Assembly: GCF_000828655.1 (NCBI RefSeq) | Contig: NZ_AP014509.1 | Coordinates: forward strand, 1,240,001-1,304,000 | Reading direction: 5' to 3' | Length of the DNA stretch: 64,000 nucleotides | Origin: Thermotoga caldifontis AZM44c09 | Lineage (GTDB): Bacteria > Thermotogota > Thermotogae > Thermotogales > DSM-5069 | Shown here: positions 41,542 through 49,304 of the stretch, one piece after another | How the letters are laid out: the number at the start of each line of letters is the position of its first letter | Position numbering within the stretch: position 1 is the first letter of the stretch | Notes under the pieces: generated by a model | What the model was told of the DNA's origin: nothing | Database searches by the model: none | Seen by the model: the letters and a program-made list of their open reading frames with translations, nothing else | Position numbers and translations under genes: made by a program

Positions 41542-42389
41542 GAACGATTCTGAGAGTTCTCAGATACATTTTGATCGCCATCTGTCTTGTGTTCTTCCTT
41601 TTTCCCGTTTACTGGCTGGTGATAACGGCATTCAAACCGGCGAAAGAATGGTTCACGTGGCCTCCCACGTTTTGGCCGACTCAGTTCACTTTCTCGAACT
41701 TCTTCGGTGCGAAAGAAACTGAAGTTTTCGGTGGCACCACCGGTTCCATAGAAAACATCTTTCCGTATCTCAGGAACAGTATCGTGGTTGGTGTTTCTGT
41801 CTCGTTGATCGCGACAATGATCAGTGCTCTGGCAGCGTACGCGATCGCGAGGTACAAAGTTGGAGGGGCTTTTCTGGCAGAATGGATCATCTCCATAAGG
41901 ATGCTTCCCCCCATCGTTTCGGCTGTTCCTCTGTACGTCATTTTCTCGCGCCTGAGGCTCATCAACACCTGGTGGGCTCTCATACTATCGCACCTCGTCG
42001 TCGTGGTGCCACTCGGTGTGTGGTTGCTGATAAGTTTCTTCAGAGAGATTCCAAGAGAGATCGATGAAGCTGCCTACGTAGATGGAGCGAGCGTTTTTCA
42101 GACATTCTTCTACGTGATTTTCCCACTGAGCGCTCCTGGACTCGCGGCGGTGGCCGTGCTGTCGTTGATACAGAGCTGGGGAGAGTTCCTTCTTGCGCTG
42201 GTGCTGACCAACGACGCGCGGGCTCAAACGCTGCCCATATTCCTCGGTAGGTACATCACCGGCTGGCGCGTCGCGTGGGGACCGCTCTCGGCTGCGGGCA
42301 TCGTGACGATGCTGCCTGTCGTCGTGTTCGCGATCATCGCACAACGTTACCTGATAAGAGGCTTGACGTTTGGAGCCGTAAAAGGGTGA
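41538..42389 (+). CDS. Arabinose ABC permease, MalG type (CUT1)
   Basis: The 283-residue protein has six helices, the loop DEAAYVDGASVFQTF that contacts the ATPase, and the typical C-terminal G-L-T-F-G-A-V-K-G. Its ATG overlaps the stop of the MalF-type gene. As in the other importer of the window, no ATPase gene is present in the operon; a shared MsmK-like ATPase encoded elsewhere is expected. Confidence 0.9.
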   Translation: MRTILRVLRYILIAICLVFFLFPVYWLVITAFKPAKEWFTWPPTFWPTQFTFSNFFGAKETEVFGGTTGSIENIFPYLRNSIVVGVSVSLIATMISALAAYAIARYKVGGAFLAEWIISIRMLPPIVSAVPLYVIFSRLRLINTWWALILSHLVVVVPLGVWLLISFFREIPREIDEAAYVDGASVFQTFFYVIFPLSAPGLAAVAVLSLIQSWGEFLLALVLTNDARAQTLPIFLGRYITGWRVAWGPLSAAGIVTMLPVVVFAIIAQRYLIRGLTFGAVKG

Positions 42390-42408
42390 GTGATGTGAAG
42401 GAGGCACA

Positions 42409-43866
42409 ATGGCTATGTACAGTGTGAAGGTGGATCCAGGCAAAATCGTTAAACCTGTGAGCAGGTACATCTACGGTCATTTCATAGAACACCTTGGAAG
42501 GTGTATCTACGGTGGTGTATACGAGGAAGGTTCCCCCTTGTCCGATCATCGAGGATTTCGGAAGGACGTTTTGGACGCTGTAAAGAGATTGAAAGTTCCG
42601 CTCTTGAGATGGCCCGGCGGTAACTTTGCATCGAACTACCACTGGAAAGATGGAATAGGTCCCAAGGATGAAAGACCCGCAAGGTTCGATCTCGCATGGC
42701 AACAGATCGAAACCAACAGGTTCGGTACCGACGAATTCCTGGAGTACTGCAGGGAGATAGGGGCCGAACCTTACATATGTGTGAACCTTGGCACCGGCAC
42801 TCTGGATGAGGCGTTGCACTGGCTCGAATATTGTAACGGTAAAGGGAACACGTACTATGCGAACCTCAGAAGGAAGTATGGTCACGTTGAACCGTACGGC
42901 GTGAAATTCTGGGGCATCGGCAACGAGATGTACGGTGAATGGCAAGTGGGTCACATGACGGCTGAGGAGTACGCAAAGACCGCAAAAGAATATGCGAAAT
43001 GGATGAAGGTCATGGATCCTTCCATAAAGACTGTAGCGGTGGGATGCGATGATCCAGAGTGGAATCTGAAGGTTTTGAACGTGGCAGGACCGTACATAGA
43101 TTACATCTCTTACCACTTCTACACGGGCAGTGAAGATTATTACGAAACTGTCTCAACGGTCTACTTGCTCAGAGAAAGGCTGATAGGTTTGAAGAAACTG
43201 ATCGACATGTCGCAAAAGCCGAAAGATAGAGAGGTAAAGATTGCACTGGATGAATGGAACGTCTGGTACAGAGCCACGAGCGATGGACTCGAAGAGCCCT
43301 ACGAACTAAAGGATGGTTTGTTCGCGTGCGGAGTTTTGATCATGCTCCAGAAGATGAGCGACACAGTACCCATCGCGAATCTGGCACAGCTGGTGAACGC
43401 GCTCGGTGCGATCCACACGGAGAAAAACGGACTCTACCTGACACCGGTTTACAAAGCGTTCGAACTGCTCGCGAACCATTCTGGTGATAATCTCGTTGAG
43501 ACGCACGTTGAGACTGAGACTTATGCCATAGAAGGCAAGATGTTCTTCACGAAGATACCGTTCCGGATCGATAACGTGCCCTACATCGATGCGTCGGCAA
43601 CGATTTCTGCGGACGGTAAGAAGTTGTATCTGGCCGTGTTGAATTACAGGAAAGAGGACGCAGTGAAGGTTTCTATCACCATCAAGGGTGTGGCGGAAAA
43701 AACGGCGCGGGCCTACGTACTCACAGGTCCTGATGTGAACGCAAAGAATACGATTGAACAACCCAGCGTTGTGGATATCGCCGTCGAGCAGATCAGGGTC
43801 GGTCCAGAGTTCAGCTGTTTGTTCAAACCTTTCTCCTGCACGGTGATCGAAATCGATCGAGACTGA
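42409..43866 (+). CDS. abfA: GH51 alpha-L-arabinofuranosidase
   Basis: The 485-residue enzyme has the catalytic acid/base in G-I-G-N-E-M-Y-G-E-W (E near 173) and the nucleophile in D-E-W-N-V-W-Y (E near 281), with a beta-sandwich C-terminal domain, as in GH51. There is no signal peptide, so it trims imported arabinan or arabinoxylan fragments in the cytosol, releasing L-arabinose. AAGGAGG precedes the ATG; a second ATG two codons later is an alternative. It follows the permeases by 19 bases and is part of the same operon. Confidence 0.94.
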   Translation: MAMYSVKVDPGKIVKPVSRYIYGHFIEHLGRCIYGGVYEEGSPLSDHRGFRKDVLDAVKRLKVPLLRWPGGNFASNYHWKDGIGPKDERPARFDLAWQQIETNRFGTDEFLEYCREIGAEPYICVNLGTGTLDEALHWLEYCNGKGNTYYANLRRKYGHVEPYGVKFWGIGNEMYGEWQVGHMTAEEYAKTAKEYAKWMKVMDPSIKTVAVGCDDPEWNLKVLNVAGPYIDYISYHFYTGSEDYYETVSTVYLLRERLIGLKKLIDMSQKPKDREVKIALDEWNVWYRATSDGLEEPYELKDGLFACGVLIMLQKMSDTVPIANLAQLVNALGAIHTEKNGLYLTPVYKAFELLANHSGDNLVETHVETETYAIEGKMFFTKIPFRIDNVPYIDASATISADGKKLYLAVLNYRKEDAVKVSITIKGVAEKTARAYVLTGPDVNAKNTIEQPSVVDIAVEQIRVGPEFSCLFKPFSCTVIEIDRD

Positions 43867-43883
43867 GAAAGAGGTGGGTAGTA

Positions 43884-44522
43884 ATGTACGAGGAGATAAA
43901 GAAAGAACTTCACGAAGCTCACATGATTTTGGAAAAGTACGGCCTGGTGGCTTACACGAGTGGTAACGTGAGCGTGAGAGTGAACGAACACGTGATCATT
44001 AAGCCTTCAGGAGTACCTTATTCCACCCTGAAGCCTGAAGATTACGTGGTTGTGGATCTGGAAGGCGAGGTGGTTGAGGGAAGCAAGAAACCGTCCATCG
44101 ACACCGCAACGCATCTGTATCTTTACAGGAACATAGATTGGGCCAGATCGATCATACACACGCATTCCACTTTCTCCACAGTCTGGGCCGTTGTAGAAAA
44201 ACCCATACCGGTTCTCTGCACTGCTCACGCCGACGTTTTTGGCGAGGAGATTCCGCTGACAGAGTACGCACCGGTGGGTTCTGAAGCGATCGGTAAAGCA
44301 GTGCTGAAGGTGATCGGAAGGTCGGGTGCAGTGCTCCTTCGAAAACACGGCGTCATGGTGGTCGGTGACAGCCTGGAGGATGCGATCAAAAAAGCGATTT
44401 TTCTGGAGGAAGTGGCCAGGATCGCCTATTTCGCGCATTTGATGACCACGCCTGCTCCCCTCGCCAAGGATGAGGTCGAAAGGCTTTATCTGCAGTACCA
44501 CACAAAATACGGGCAAAGATGA
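43884..44522 (+). CDS. araD: L-ribulose-5-phosphate 4-epimerase
   Basis: The 212-residue class-II aldolase-family protein has the metal-binding H-T-H-S-T-F, a second histidine late in the chain (LRKHGVMVVG), and C-T-A-H-A-D-V-F, which resembles AraD rather than fuculose aldolase. It converts L-ribulose 5-phosphate to D-xylulose 5-phosphate, feeding the pentose phosphate pathway. GAGGTGG precedes the ATG. It is followed by the isomerase and kinase of the same route. Confidence 0.87.
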   Translation: MYEEIKKELHEAHMILEKYGLVAYTSGNVSVRVNEHVIIKPSGVPYSTLKPEDYVVVDLEGEVVEGSKKPSIDTATHLYLYRNIDWARSIIHTHSTFSTVWAVVEKPIPVLCTAHADVFGEEIPLTEYAPVGSEAIGKAVLKVIGRSGAVLLRKHGVMVVGDSLEDAIKKAIFLEEVARIAYFAHLMTTPAPLAKDEVERLYLQYHTKYGQR

Positions 44523-44565
44523 GGGTAAAATTAATGGTAATCACGAGCGAATGGAGGTGTGAAAG

Positions 44566-45999
44566 ATGAGTGAGAGGATGACGCTGGGTCTGATCGTTGG
44601 CAACAGAGGTTTCTTCCCCGACTGGCTCGTTGAAGAGGGCAGGAAGAGAGTGCTCAAGGTCCTGAACGAGATGAACGTGAACGTGGTGACACTCTCGAGT
44701 GAAGATACAAAATACGGGGCTGTCGAGAACATGCAGGATGCTGAAAAATGTGCCAAACTTTTCAAACAGCACGCAGATGAAATCGATGGAATCATCGTCA
44801 CGTTACCAAACTTTGGCGATGAAGGTTCAGCAGCCATGGCGATCCGGCTGTCCGGTCTGAAGGTGCCGGTTCTGGTACACGCCTTCCCGGATGAACTTGG
44901 AAAAATGGATATCAGACACAGACGTGATTCGTTCTGTGGAAAAATTTCTTTGTGCAACAACCTTGTGCAGTTCGGGATCGCCTTCACCGACACAACATTG
45001 CACGTGGAGTCTCCGGAAAGTGAAGAATTCAGGAAGGATCTTGAAAAGTTCCTCGCCGTATGCCGTATCGTGAAGGGATTGAAGAATCTGAGAATAGGTT
45101 TGATAGGTGCCAGACCCGCTGCGTTCAATACCGTGCGTTTCAGCGAAAAGATACTGGAAAGGTACGGAATCAGCGTGGTAACGGTTGACCTTTCAGAGAT
45201 CATCGCGCGCGCCAGGGGCTTCGATTCGAAGTCTGACAGGGTCGTTCACGAGTTGGACAAACTCACGAAAACGTTCAACGTGAAGAAAGTCCCATCCGAA
45301 GCTCTCGAAAGAATGGCGCGCCTGGGCGCCGCCATCAACGAATGGATCGAGGAGAACAAGGTACTGGCGACGGCGCTGCAATGCTGGACGGCTTTGGAAG
45401 TACTCTATGGTGTCGTACCGTGTGCTGTGATGAGCCTGCTTTCAGAATCGCTCTTGCCCAGTGCTTGCGAGACTGACGTCATGGGTGCGCTATCGATGTA
45501 CATACTGCAGCTCGCTTCCGGAAGACCATCCGCCCTGCTGGACTGGAACAACAACTACGGTGACGATCCAGAAAAGGCCGTGATGTTCCACTGCAGTAAC
45601 CTGCCCGTGTCGTTCTTCAAGAGTTGTGAGATGTCTTACCAAGAAATCATTGCGGGTACTGTCGGGAAAGAGAACGCGTACGGAACGTGTGTCGGAAGGA
45701 TCTCTCCCGGTCCTGCGACCTTCCTGAGGCTTTCGAGCTTCGATAACGAAGGCACCATAGCCGGCTTCGTTGCGGAGGGAGAATTCACGGATGATCCCAT
45801 CGACACGTTCGGCGGATACGGTGTGGTGAAGATAGAAAATCTCAGGTCTCTGCTGAGATTGATCACGAAGTACGGTTTCGAACACCACGTTGCTGCGAAC
45901 AGGAGCCGGGTGAAGGAGGCTGTTGTAGAAGCTCTGGACAATTATCTCGGTTGGGAAATCTTCACGGTGGACGGGTGTGACTGCCACAGGGAGGAATGA
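44566..45999 (+). CDS. L-fucose/L-arabinose isomerase-family protein
   Basis: The 477-residue protein belongs to the FucI/AraA superfamily by its N-terminal Rossmann-like domains (TLGLIVGNRGFFPD, V-T-L-P-N-F-G-D-E) and its C-terminal substrate half (S-A-C-E-T-D-V-M-G-A-L, H-C-S-N-L-P). In context it should isomerise L-arabinose to L-ribulose, but it is not a close match to classical AraA as I know it. A role with another pentose or fucose cannot be excluded. GGAGGTG precedes the ATG. It lies between araD and the kinase, where its product would be phosphorylated. Confidence 0.8.
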   Translation: MSERMTLGLIVGNRGFFPDWLVEEGRKRVLKVLNEMNVNVVTLSSEDTKYGAVENMQDAEKCAKLFKQHADEIDGIIVTLPNFGDEGSAAMAIRLSGLKVPVLVHAFPDELGKMDIRHRRDSFCGKISLCNNLVQFGIAFTDTTLHVESPESEEFRKDLEKFLAVCRIVKGLKNLRIGLIGARPAAFNTVRFSEKILERYGISVVTVDLSEIIARARGFDSKSDRVVHELDKLTKTFNVKKVPSEALERMARLGAAINEWIEENKVLATALQCWTALEVLYGVVPCAVMSLLSESLLPSACETDVMGALSMYILQLASGRPSALLDWNNNYGDDPEKAVMFHCSNLPVSFFKSCEMSYQEIIAGTVGKENAYGTCVGRISPGPATFLRLSSFDNEGTIAGFVAEGEFTDDPIDTFGGYGVVKIENLRSLLRLITKYGFEHHVAANRSRVKEAVVEALDNYLGWEIFTVDGCDCHREE

Positions 46000-46002
46000 A
46001 AT

Positions 46003-47523
46003 ATGTACCTGCTCGGTACAGACATCGGAACACAGGGGACCAAGACGGTACTCGTGGACGAAAAGGGAAACGTTCTGGCGGAGGCTTCGAGAGAGTACGA
46101 TGTGATCACGCCGAAACCAAACTGGGCCGAGCAGTGGCCCGATGTCTGGGTCAAGGCGGTTTTCGAAACTGTGAAAGAGGTCGTCGAAAAGTCCAGCGTT
46201 CCGAGAAATAAAATCGCAGGTATCGCGATAAGTGGTCTCTACGGTGGCTCTGGAATACCCGTGGACAAAGATATGAAGCCTCTCAGACCCTGCCTGATAT
46301 GGATGGACAGGCGGGCCGTGAAAGAGACAGAATGGGTCAAACAGAACGTTCCGAAGGAGAAGATCTTCTCCATAACCGGCAATTACGTTGACTCGTACTT
46401 CGGTTTCACGAAGATGATGTGGATCAGGAACAACGAACCGGACGTATGGAAGAAGATCTACAAGTTCATCACGCCAAAGGATTACGTCATATACGAAATG
46501 ACGGGAGAGCTCGTCATAGACTATTCTTCCGCTGGAAACCTGGGCGGAGTCTTCGACATCAGAAAGCTCACCTGGTCCAAAGAGATGTGCGATATCCTGC
46601 AGATTCCCATCGAATACTTACCAGAGAGAATCGTGAAATCTTCTGACATCGTAGGAAAGGTCAAAAAGCAAGCGGCTGAGCTGTGCGGACTGCTGGAAGG
46701 TACTCCCGTCGTTGCGGGTGGGATCGACGCACCAGTGGCACAGCTTTCTGCGGGTGCGCTGGAAGAAGGCGAGCATGTCGCCATGGTGGGAACTTCCACC
46801 TGTTGGGGAACTGTGCACGATGGGAGCAAACTCGCGTTTGGGCTGGTGAGTTATCCCTACGTGGTCTACGATACCGAGCGAATCTACACGTTCGGTGGGT
46901 CCGCCACGACGGGAGCACTGGCAAGGTGGTTCAAGGAAGAATTCGGAGAGTCAGAAACGATCGTGGGTGAAAGGACAGGTATTTCACCGTACCAGCTGCT
47001 CGATCGGGAAGTGAAGAACGTACCCGCCGGAAGCGATGGCATCATCGTTCTGCCGTACTTCATGGGTGAAAGGTCTCCGATCTGGGATCCGAGTGCGCGT
47101 GGCGTCATCTTCGGTGTGACACTGTACCACAAGAGAGCTCACATCTACAAGGCGTTCATGGAGGCGGGTGCGTACGCTTTGAGACACAACATAGAGGCCG
47201 GATTGAACGCGGGTCTGAAACTGAACGACGAATGCTGGATCGTCGGAGGAGTTGCCAGATCTTCCGTCTGGGTGCAGATCTTTGCGGACGTCACAGGATT
47301 CAAGATGAGGCAGGTCGCGAGTCTTGTTGAGGCACCGTTTGGAGACGCTTTCTTGGCTGGCCTCGGAACCGGTGTGATAGACAAGCCTGAGCGCATCAAA
47401 GAATGGGTGAAGTACAAAGAACCCGTAGATCCGAATCCCGAGAACAAGAAGATCTACGACAGGTATTATCAGATCTATCTGCAGTTGTACGAGAAAACAA
47501 AGGATCTGATGCAAATGTTATGA
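46003..47523 (+). CDS. araB: FGGY-family kinase, probable L-ribulokinase
   Basis: The 506-residue kinase has the FGGY fold: the phosphate loop G-T-D-I-G-T-Q-G-T-K at the N-terminus, G-G-I-D-A-P-V-A near the domain junction, and G-G-V-A-R-S-S-V-W in the C-terminal half. It resembles xylulokinases as much as ribulokinases; the L-ribulokinase call rests on the arabinose operon and on the position of a similar kinase next to araD in T. maritima. Start ATG follows GGGAGGAATGAA, 3 bases after the previous stop. A strong terminator follows. Confidence 0.82.
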   Translation: MYLLGTDIGTQGTKTVLVDEKGNVLAEASREYDVITPKPNWAEQWPDVWVKAVFETVKEVVEKSSVPRNKIAGIAISGLYGGSGIPVDKDMKPLRPCLIWMDRRAVKETEWVKQNVPKEKIFSITGNYVDSYFGFTKMMWIRNNEPDVWKKIYKFITPKDYVIYEMTGELVIDYSSAGNLGGVFDIRKLTWSKEMCDILQIPIEYLPERIVKSSDIVGKVKKQAAELCGLLEGTPVVAGGIDAPVAQLSAGALEEGEHVAMVGTSTCWGTVHDGSKLAFGLVSYPYVVYDTERIYTFGGSATTGALARWFKEEFGESETIVGERTGISPYQLLDREVKNVPAGSDGIIVLPYFMGERSPIWDPSARGVIFGVTLYHKRAHIYKAFMEAGAYALRHNIEAGLNAGLKLNDECWIVGGVARSSVWVQIFADVTGFKMRQVASLVEAPFGDAFLAGLGTGVIDKPERIKEWVKYKEPVDPNPENKKIYDRYYQIYLQLYEKTKDLMQML

Positions 47524-47526
47524 AGA

Positions 47527-47554
47527 CCCCCGTCCGCCTTGGACGGGGTTTTTT
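47527..47554 (+). terminator. Terminator of the arabinose operon
   Basis: CCCCGTCC and GGACGGGG form a perfect 8-bp stem with a 5-base loop, followed by six T residues. It begins 4 bases after the kinase stop codon and ends at the stop of the convergent glycosylase gene. Confidence 0.92.
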
Positions 47555-48210
47555 CAACCCGTGCCCGGGTGGAACCTTCTCGACGCGGCGCAGAGATCCT
47601 GCAGGACACACGAACCACACCTGGGCTGATTCTTTTTGCACACTCTTTTGGCGTGTTCTACCAATAGGGCGTGGTACTCTTTCATCGTTTCTACGCCCTT
47701 GATTTGCTGGTGAAACATCGATTGAAGCTGTGAATAAGTCTCTCTGCCGTTTATCAGACCGATTCTGCCCAGTATACGCCTCGTGTAACTGTCTATCACG
47801 AACACGGGTTTTTCAAAGGCATAGAGCATGATGGAATCTGCTGTCTCGGGACCTATACCGTTCACAGAGAGTAGTTCGTCTCTCGTGAGGTGTTCTCTCA
47901 ACCGGTAGAAATCGAAATCGTACCTGGAAAGTTCCTTGAGGAGATTCTTCAATCTCCTTGCTTTCAATTTCCAAAAACCAGCAGGCTTTATCAGCCTTTC
48001 GATCAGCTCGTTATCGGCTTCGAACATTCTCTTTGGATCGAGCATGTTCGCTTTCTTCAAATTCTCGATCGCTCTTTCTACATTCTTCCACGTCGTGTTC
48101 TGCGTGAGCACGGCTCCAACGACGACTTCGAACCAGGTTTCGGCTGGCCACCAACCCTGTGGGCCATAGGTTTCAAGCAACCTTCGGTAGATCTCCTTTA
48201 GAACGCTCAA
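47554..48210 (-). CDS. Endonuclease III-related DNA glycosylase (MagIII/COG2231 type)
   Basis: The 218-residue protein has the HhH-GPD fold: L-T-Q-N-T-T-W, the hairpin V-N-G-I-G-P-E-T-A-D, the catalytic aspartate in V-I-D-S-Y-T-R-R, and a C-terminal 4Fe-4S loop C191-x6-C198-x2-C201-x5-C207. Glu takes the place of the lysine that endonuclease III uses for lyase chemistry, so a monofunctional glycosylase such as the 3-methyladenine enzyme MagIII fits best. I place the start at a TTG at 48210 with GGGAGG 8 bases upstream; an ATG further upstream has no ribosome binding site. Divergent from the DUF4438 gene. Confidence 0.85.
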   Translation of the reverse strand: MSVLKEIYRRLLETYGPQGWWPAETWFEVVVGAVLTQNTTWKNVERAIENLKKANMLDPKRMFEADNELIERLIKPAGFWKLKARRLKNLLKELSRYDFDFYRLREHLTRDELLSVNGIGPETADSIMLYAFEKPVFVIDSYTRRILGRIGLINGRETYSQLQSMFHQQIKGVETMKEYHALLVEHAKRVCKKNQPRCGSCVLQDLCAASRRFHPGTG

Positions 48211-48261
48211 GTTAGGTTCCTCCCAGCTTTTGAATGTTATCATAAACATGGAGGTGATCGA

Positions 48262-49149
48262 ATGAGAACCAACAAAGATAGGCTCGTCATGATCTCGATC
48301 CAGGGGACGATCGTTAAACCGGAGCACACAGGAAGACATGCGGTCTCGCACGATGGAAAACCGTTCATGCTTCCAGGAACCGGGGGCATCACTTACAACG
48401 TGAAGGTGGGAGATCCCGTTTTTGGCTGGGCTGCCGACCACGTGGAACCTGGCGTTTCGACGATTCTCGATCAGGAAAAACGCGATTCCGGGCCCAACAG
48501 GGGCTACAACTTCTACGCGTGTATTGGGAACGAGGCTCGTGTCGTCACGGGTGACGCGAAGGGTGCCAGAGGAGTTGTGACGGGCCACCATGGAGGAGCG
48601 GAACACGTACTGATAGACTTTCCAGACGAGGTGCTGGAAAAACTCACACTCGATGACAAGATCCTCATAAAGGCCGTTGGTCAGGGATTCGAATTGTTGG
48701 ATTATCCCGACGTACACGTGTACAACATCGATCCCAACTTGTTTGAAAAGCTGGGGATCGTGGAAAAGAACGGCAAACTGCTCGTACCTGTCGTTGCAGT
48801 CGTGCCGTCGTATTTGATGGGTTCCGGCATAGGTTCAACCAGCATGGGTACAGGTGATTACGACATCATGACGGCGGACCTGGAAGCATTGAGAGAGCAC
48901 GGACTTCTGAACCTTCGCTTTGGTGACATCGTTTACATAAAGGACCACGACAACAGTTATGGCCGATGCTACAGAAAAGGCGCTGGGAGCGTCGGAGTCG
49001 TCATACACAGCGACTGTAAGTACGCCGGTCACGGTCCTGGTGTGACGATCTTCATGACCTCGCCGAAACCCATACTTGAGCCGGTGATCGATCCAGACGC
49101 GAACATCGGAAAGATCCTGGGGATCGGAAGGTTTAGAGAAAGAGCTTGA
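48262..49149 (+). CDS. DUF4438-family protein
   Basis: The 295-residue cytosolic protein is rich in Gly and His, with segments such as R-G-V-V-T-G-H-H-G-G-A-E-H, P-S-Y-L-M-G-S-G-I-G-S and V-V-I-H-S-D-C-K-Y-A-G-H-G-P-G. From memory this is the DUF4438 family, represented by T. maritima TM1086, whose function is not known. The clustered His, Asp and Cys residues suggest a metal-dependent enzyme, but no fold-specific active site can be named. The ATG has GGAGGTGATC upstream. It is transcribed alone, divergent from the glycosylase. Confidence 0.8.
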   Translation: MRTNKDRLVMISIQGTIVKPEHTGRHAVSHDGKPFMLPGTGGITYNVKVGDPVFGWAADHVEPGVSTILDQEKRDSGPNRGYNFYACIGNEARVVTGDAKGARGVVTGHHGGAEHVLIDFPDEVLEKLTLDDKILIKAVGQGFELLDYPDVHVYNIDPNLFEKLGIVEKNGKLLVPVVAVVPSYLMGSGIGSTSMGTGDYDIMTADLEALREHGLLNLRFGDIVYIKDHDNSYGRCYRKGAGSVGVVIHSDCKYAGHGPGVTIFMTSPKPILEPVIDPDANIGKILGIGRFRERA

Positions 49150-49304
49150 CATCACCTTCTTAGAGTTGTTCCGGCGCGATGCGTTCCTGAGATGGCTGAG
49201 GGTCAGCTTGTGAGGTGATCAGTACATTTCATCACATTTGAGACTGTCCCGTCTACGGATTCGAGCTTACAATTTTGAGGCCAGTCTGAAGGGGGAACAC
49301 TACA

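Noticed and set aside
47554-47556. Bidirectional terminator for both the kinase and the glycosylase genes
   Set aside because: On the minus strand the hairpin is followed by TCTTCAT, not a T-run, so it supports termination only of the plus-strand operon.
48211-48717. N-terminal extension of the DNA glycosylase frame by about 169 codons
   Set aside because: It runs through the promoter region and 5' part of the divergent DUF4438 gene, and a better start with a ribosome binding site lies at 48210.
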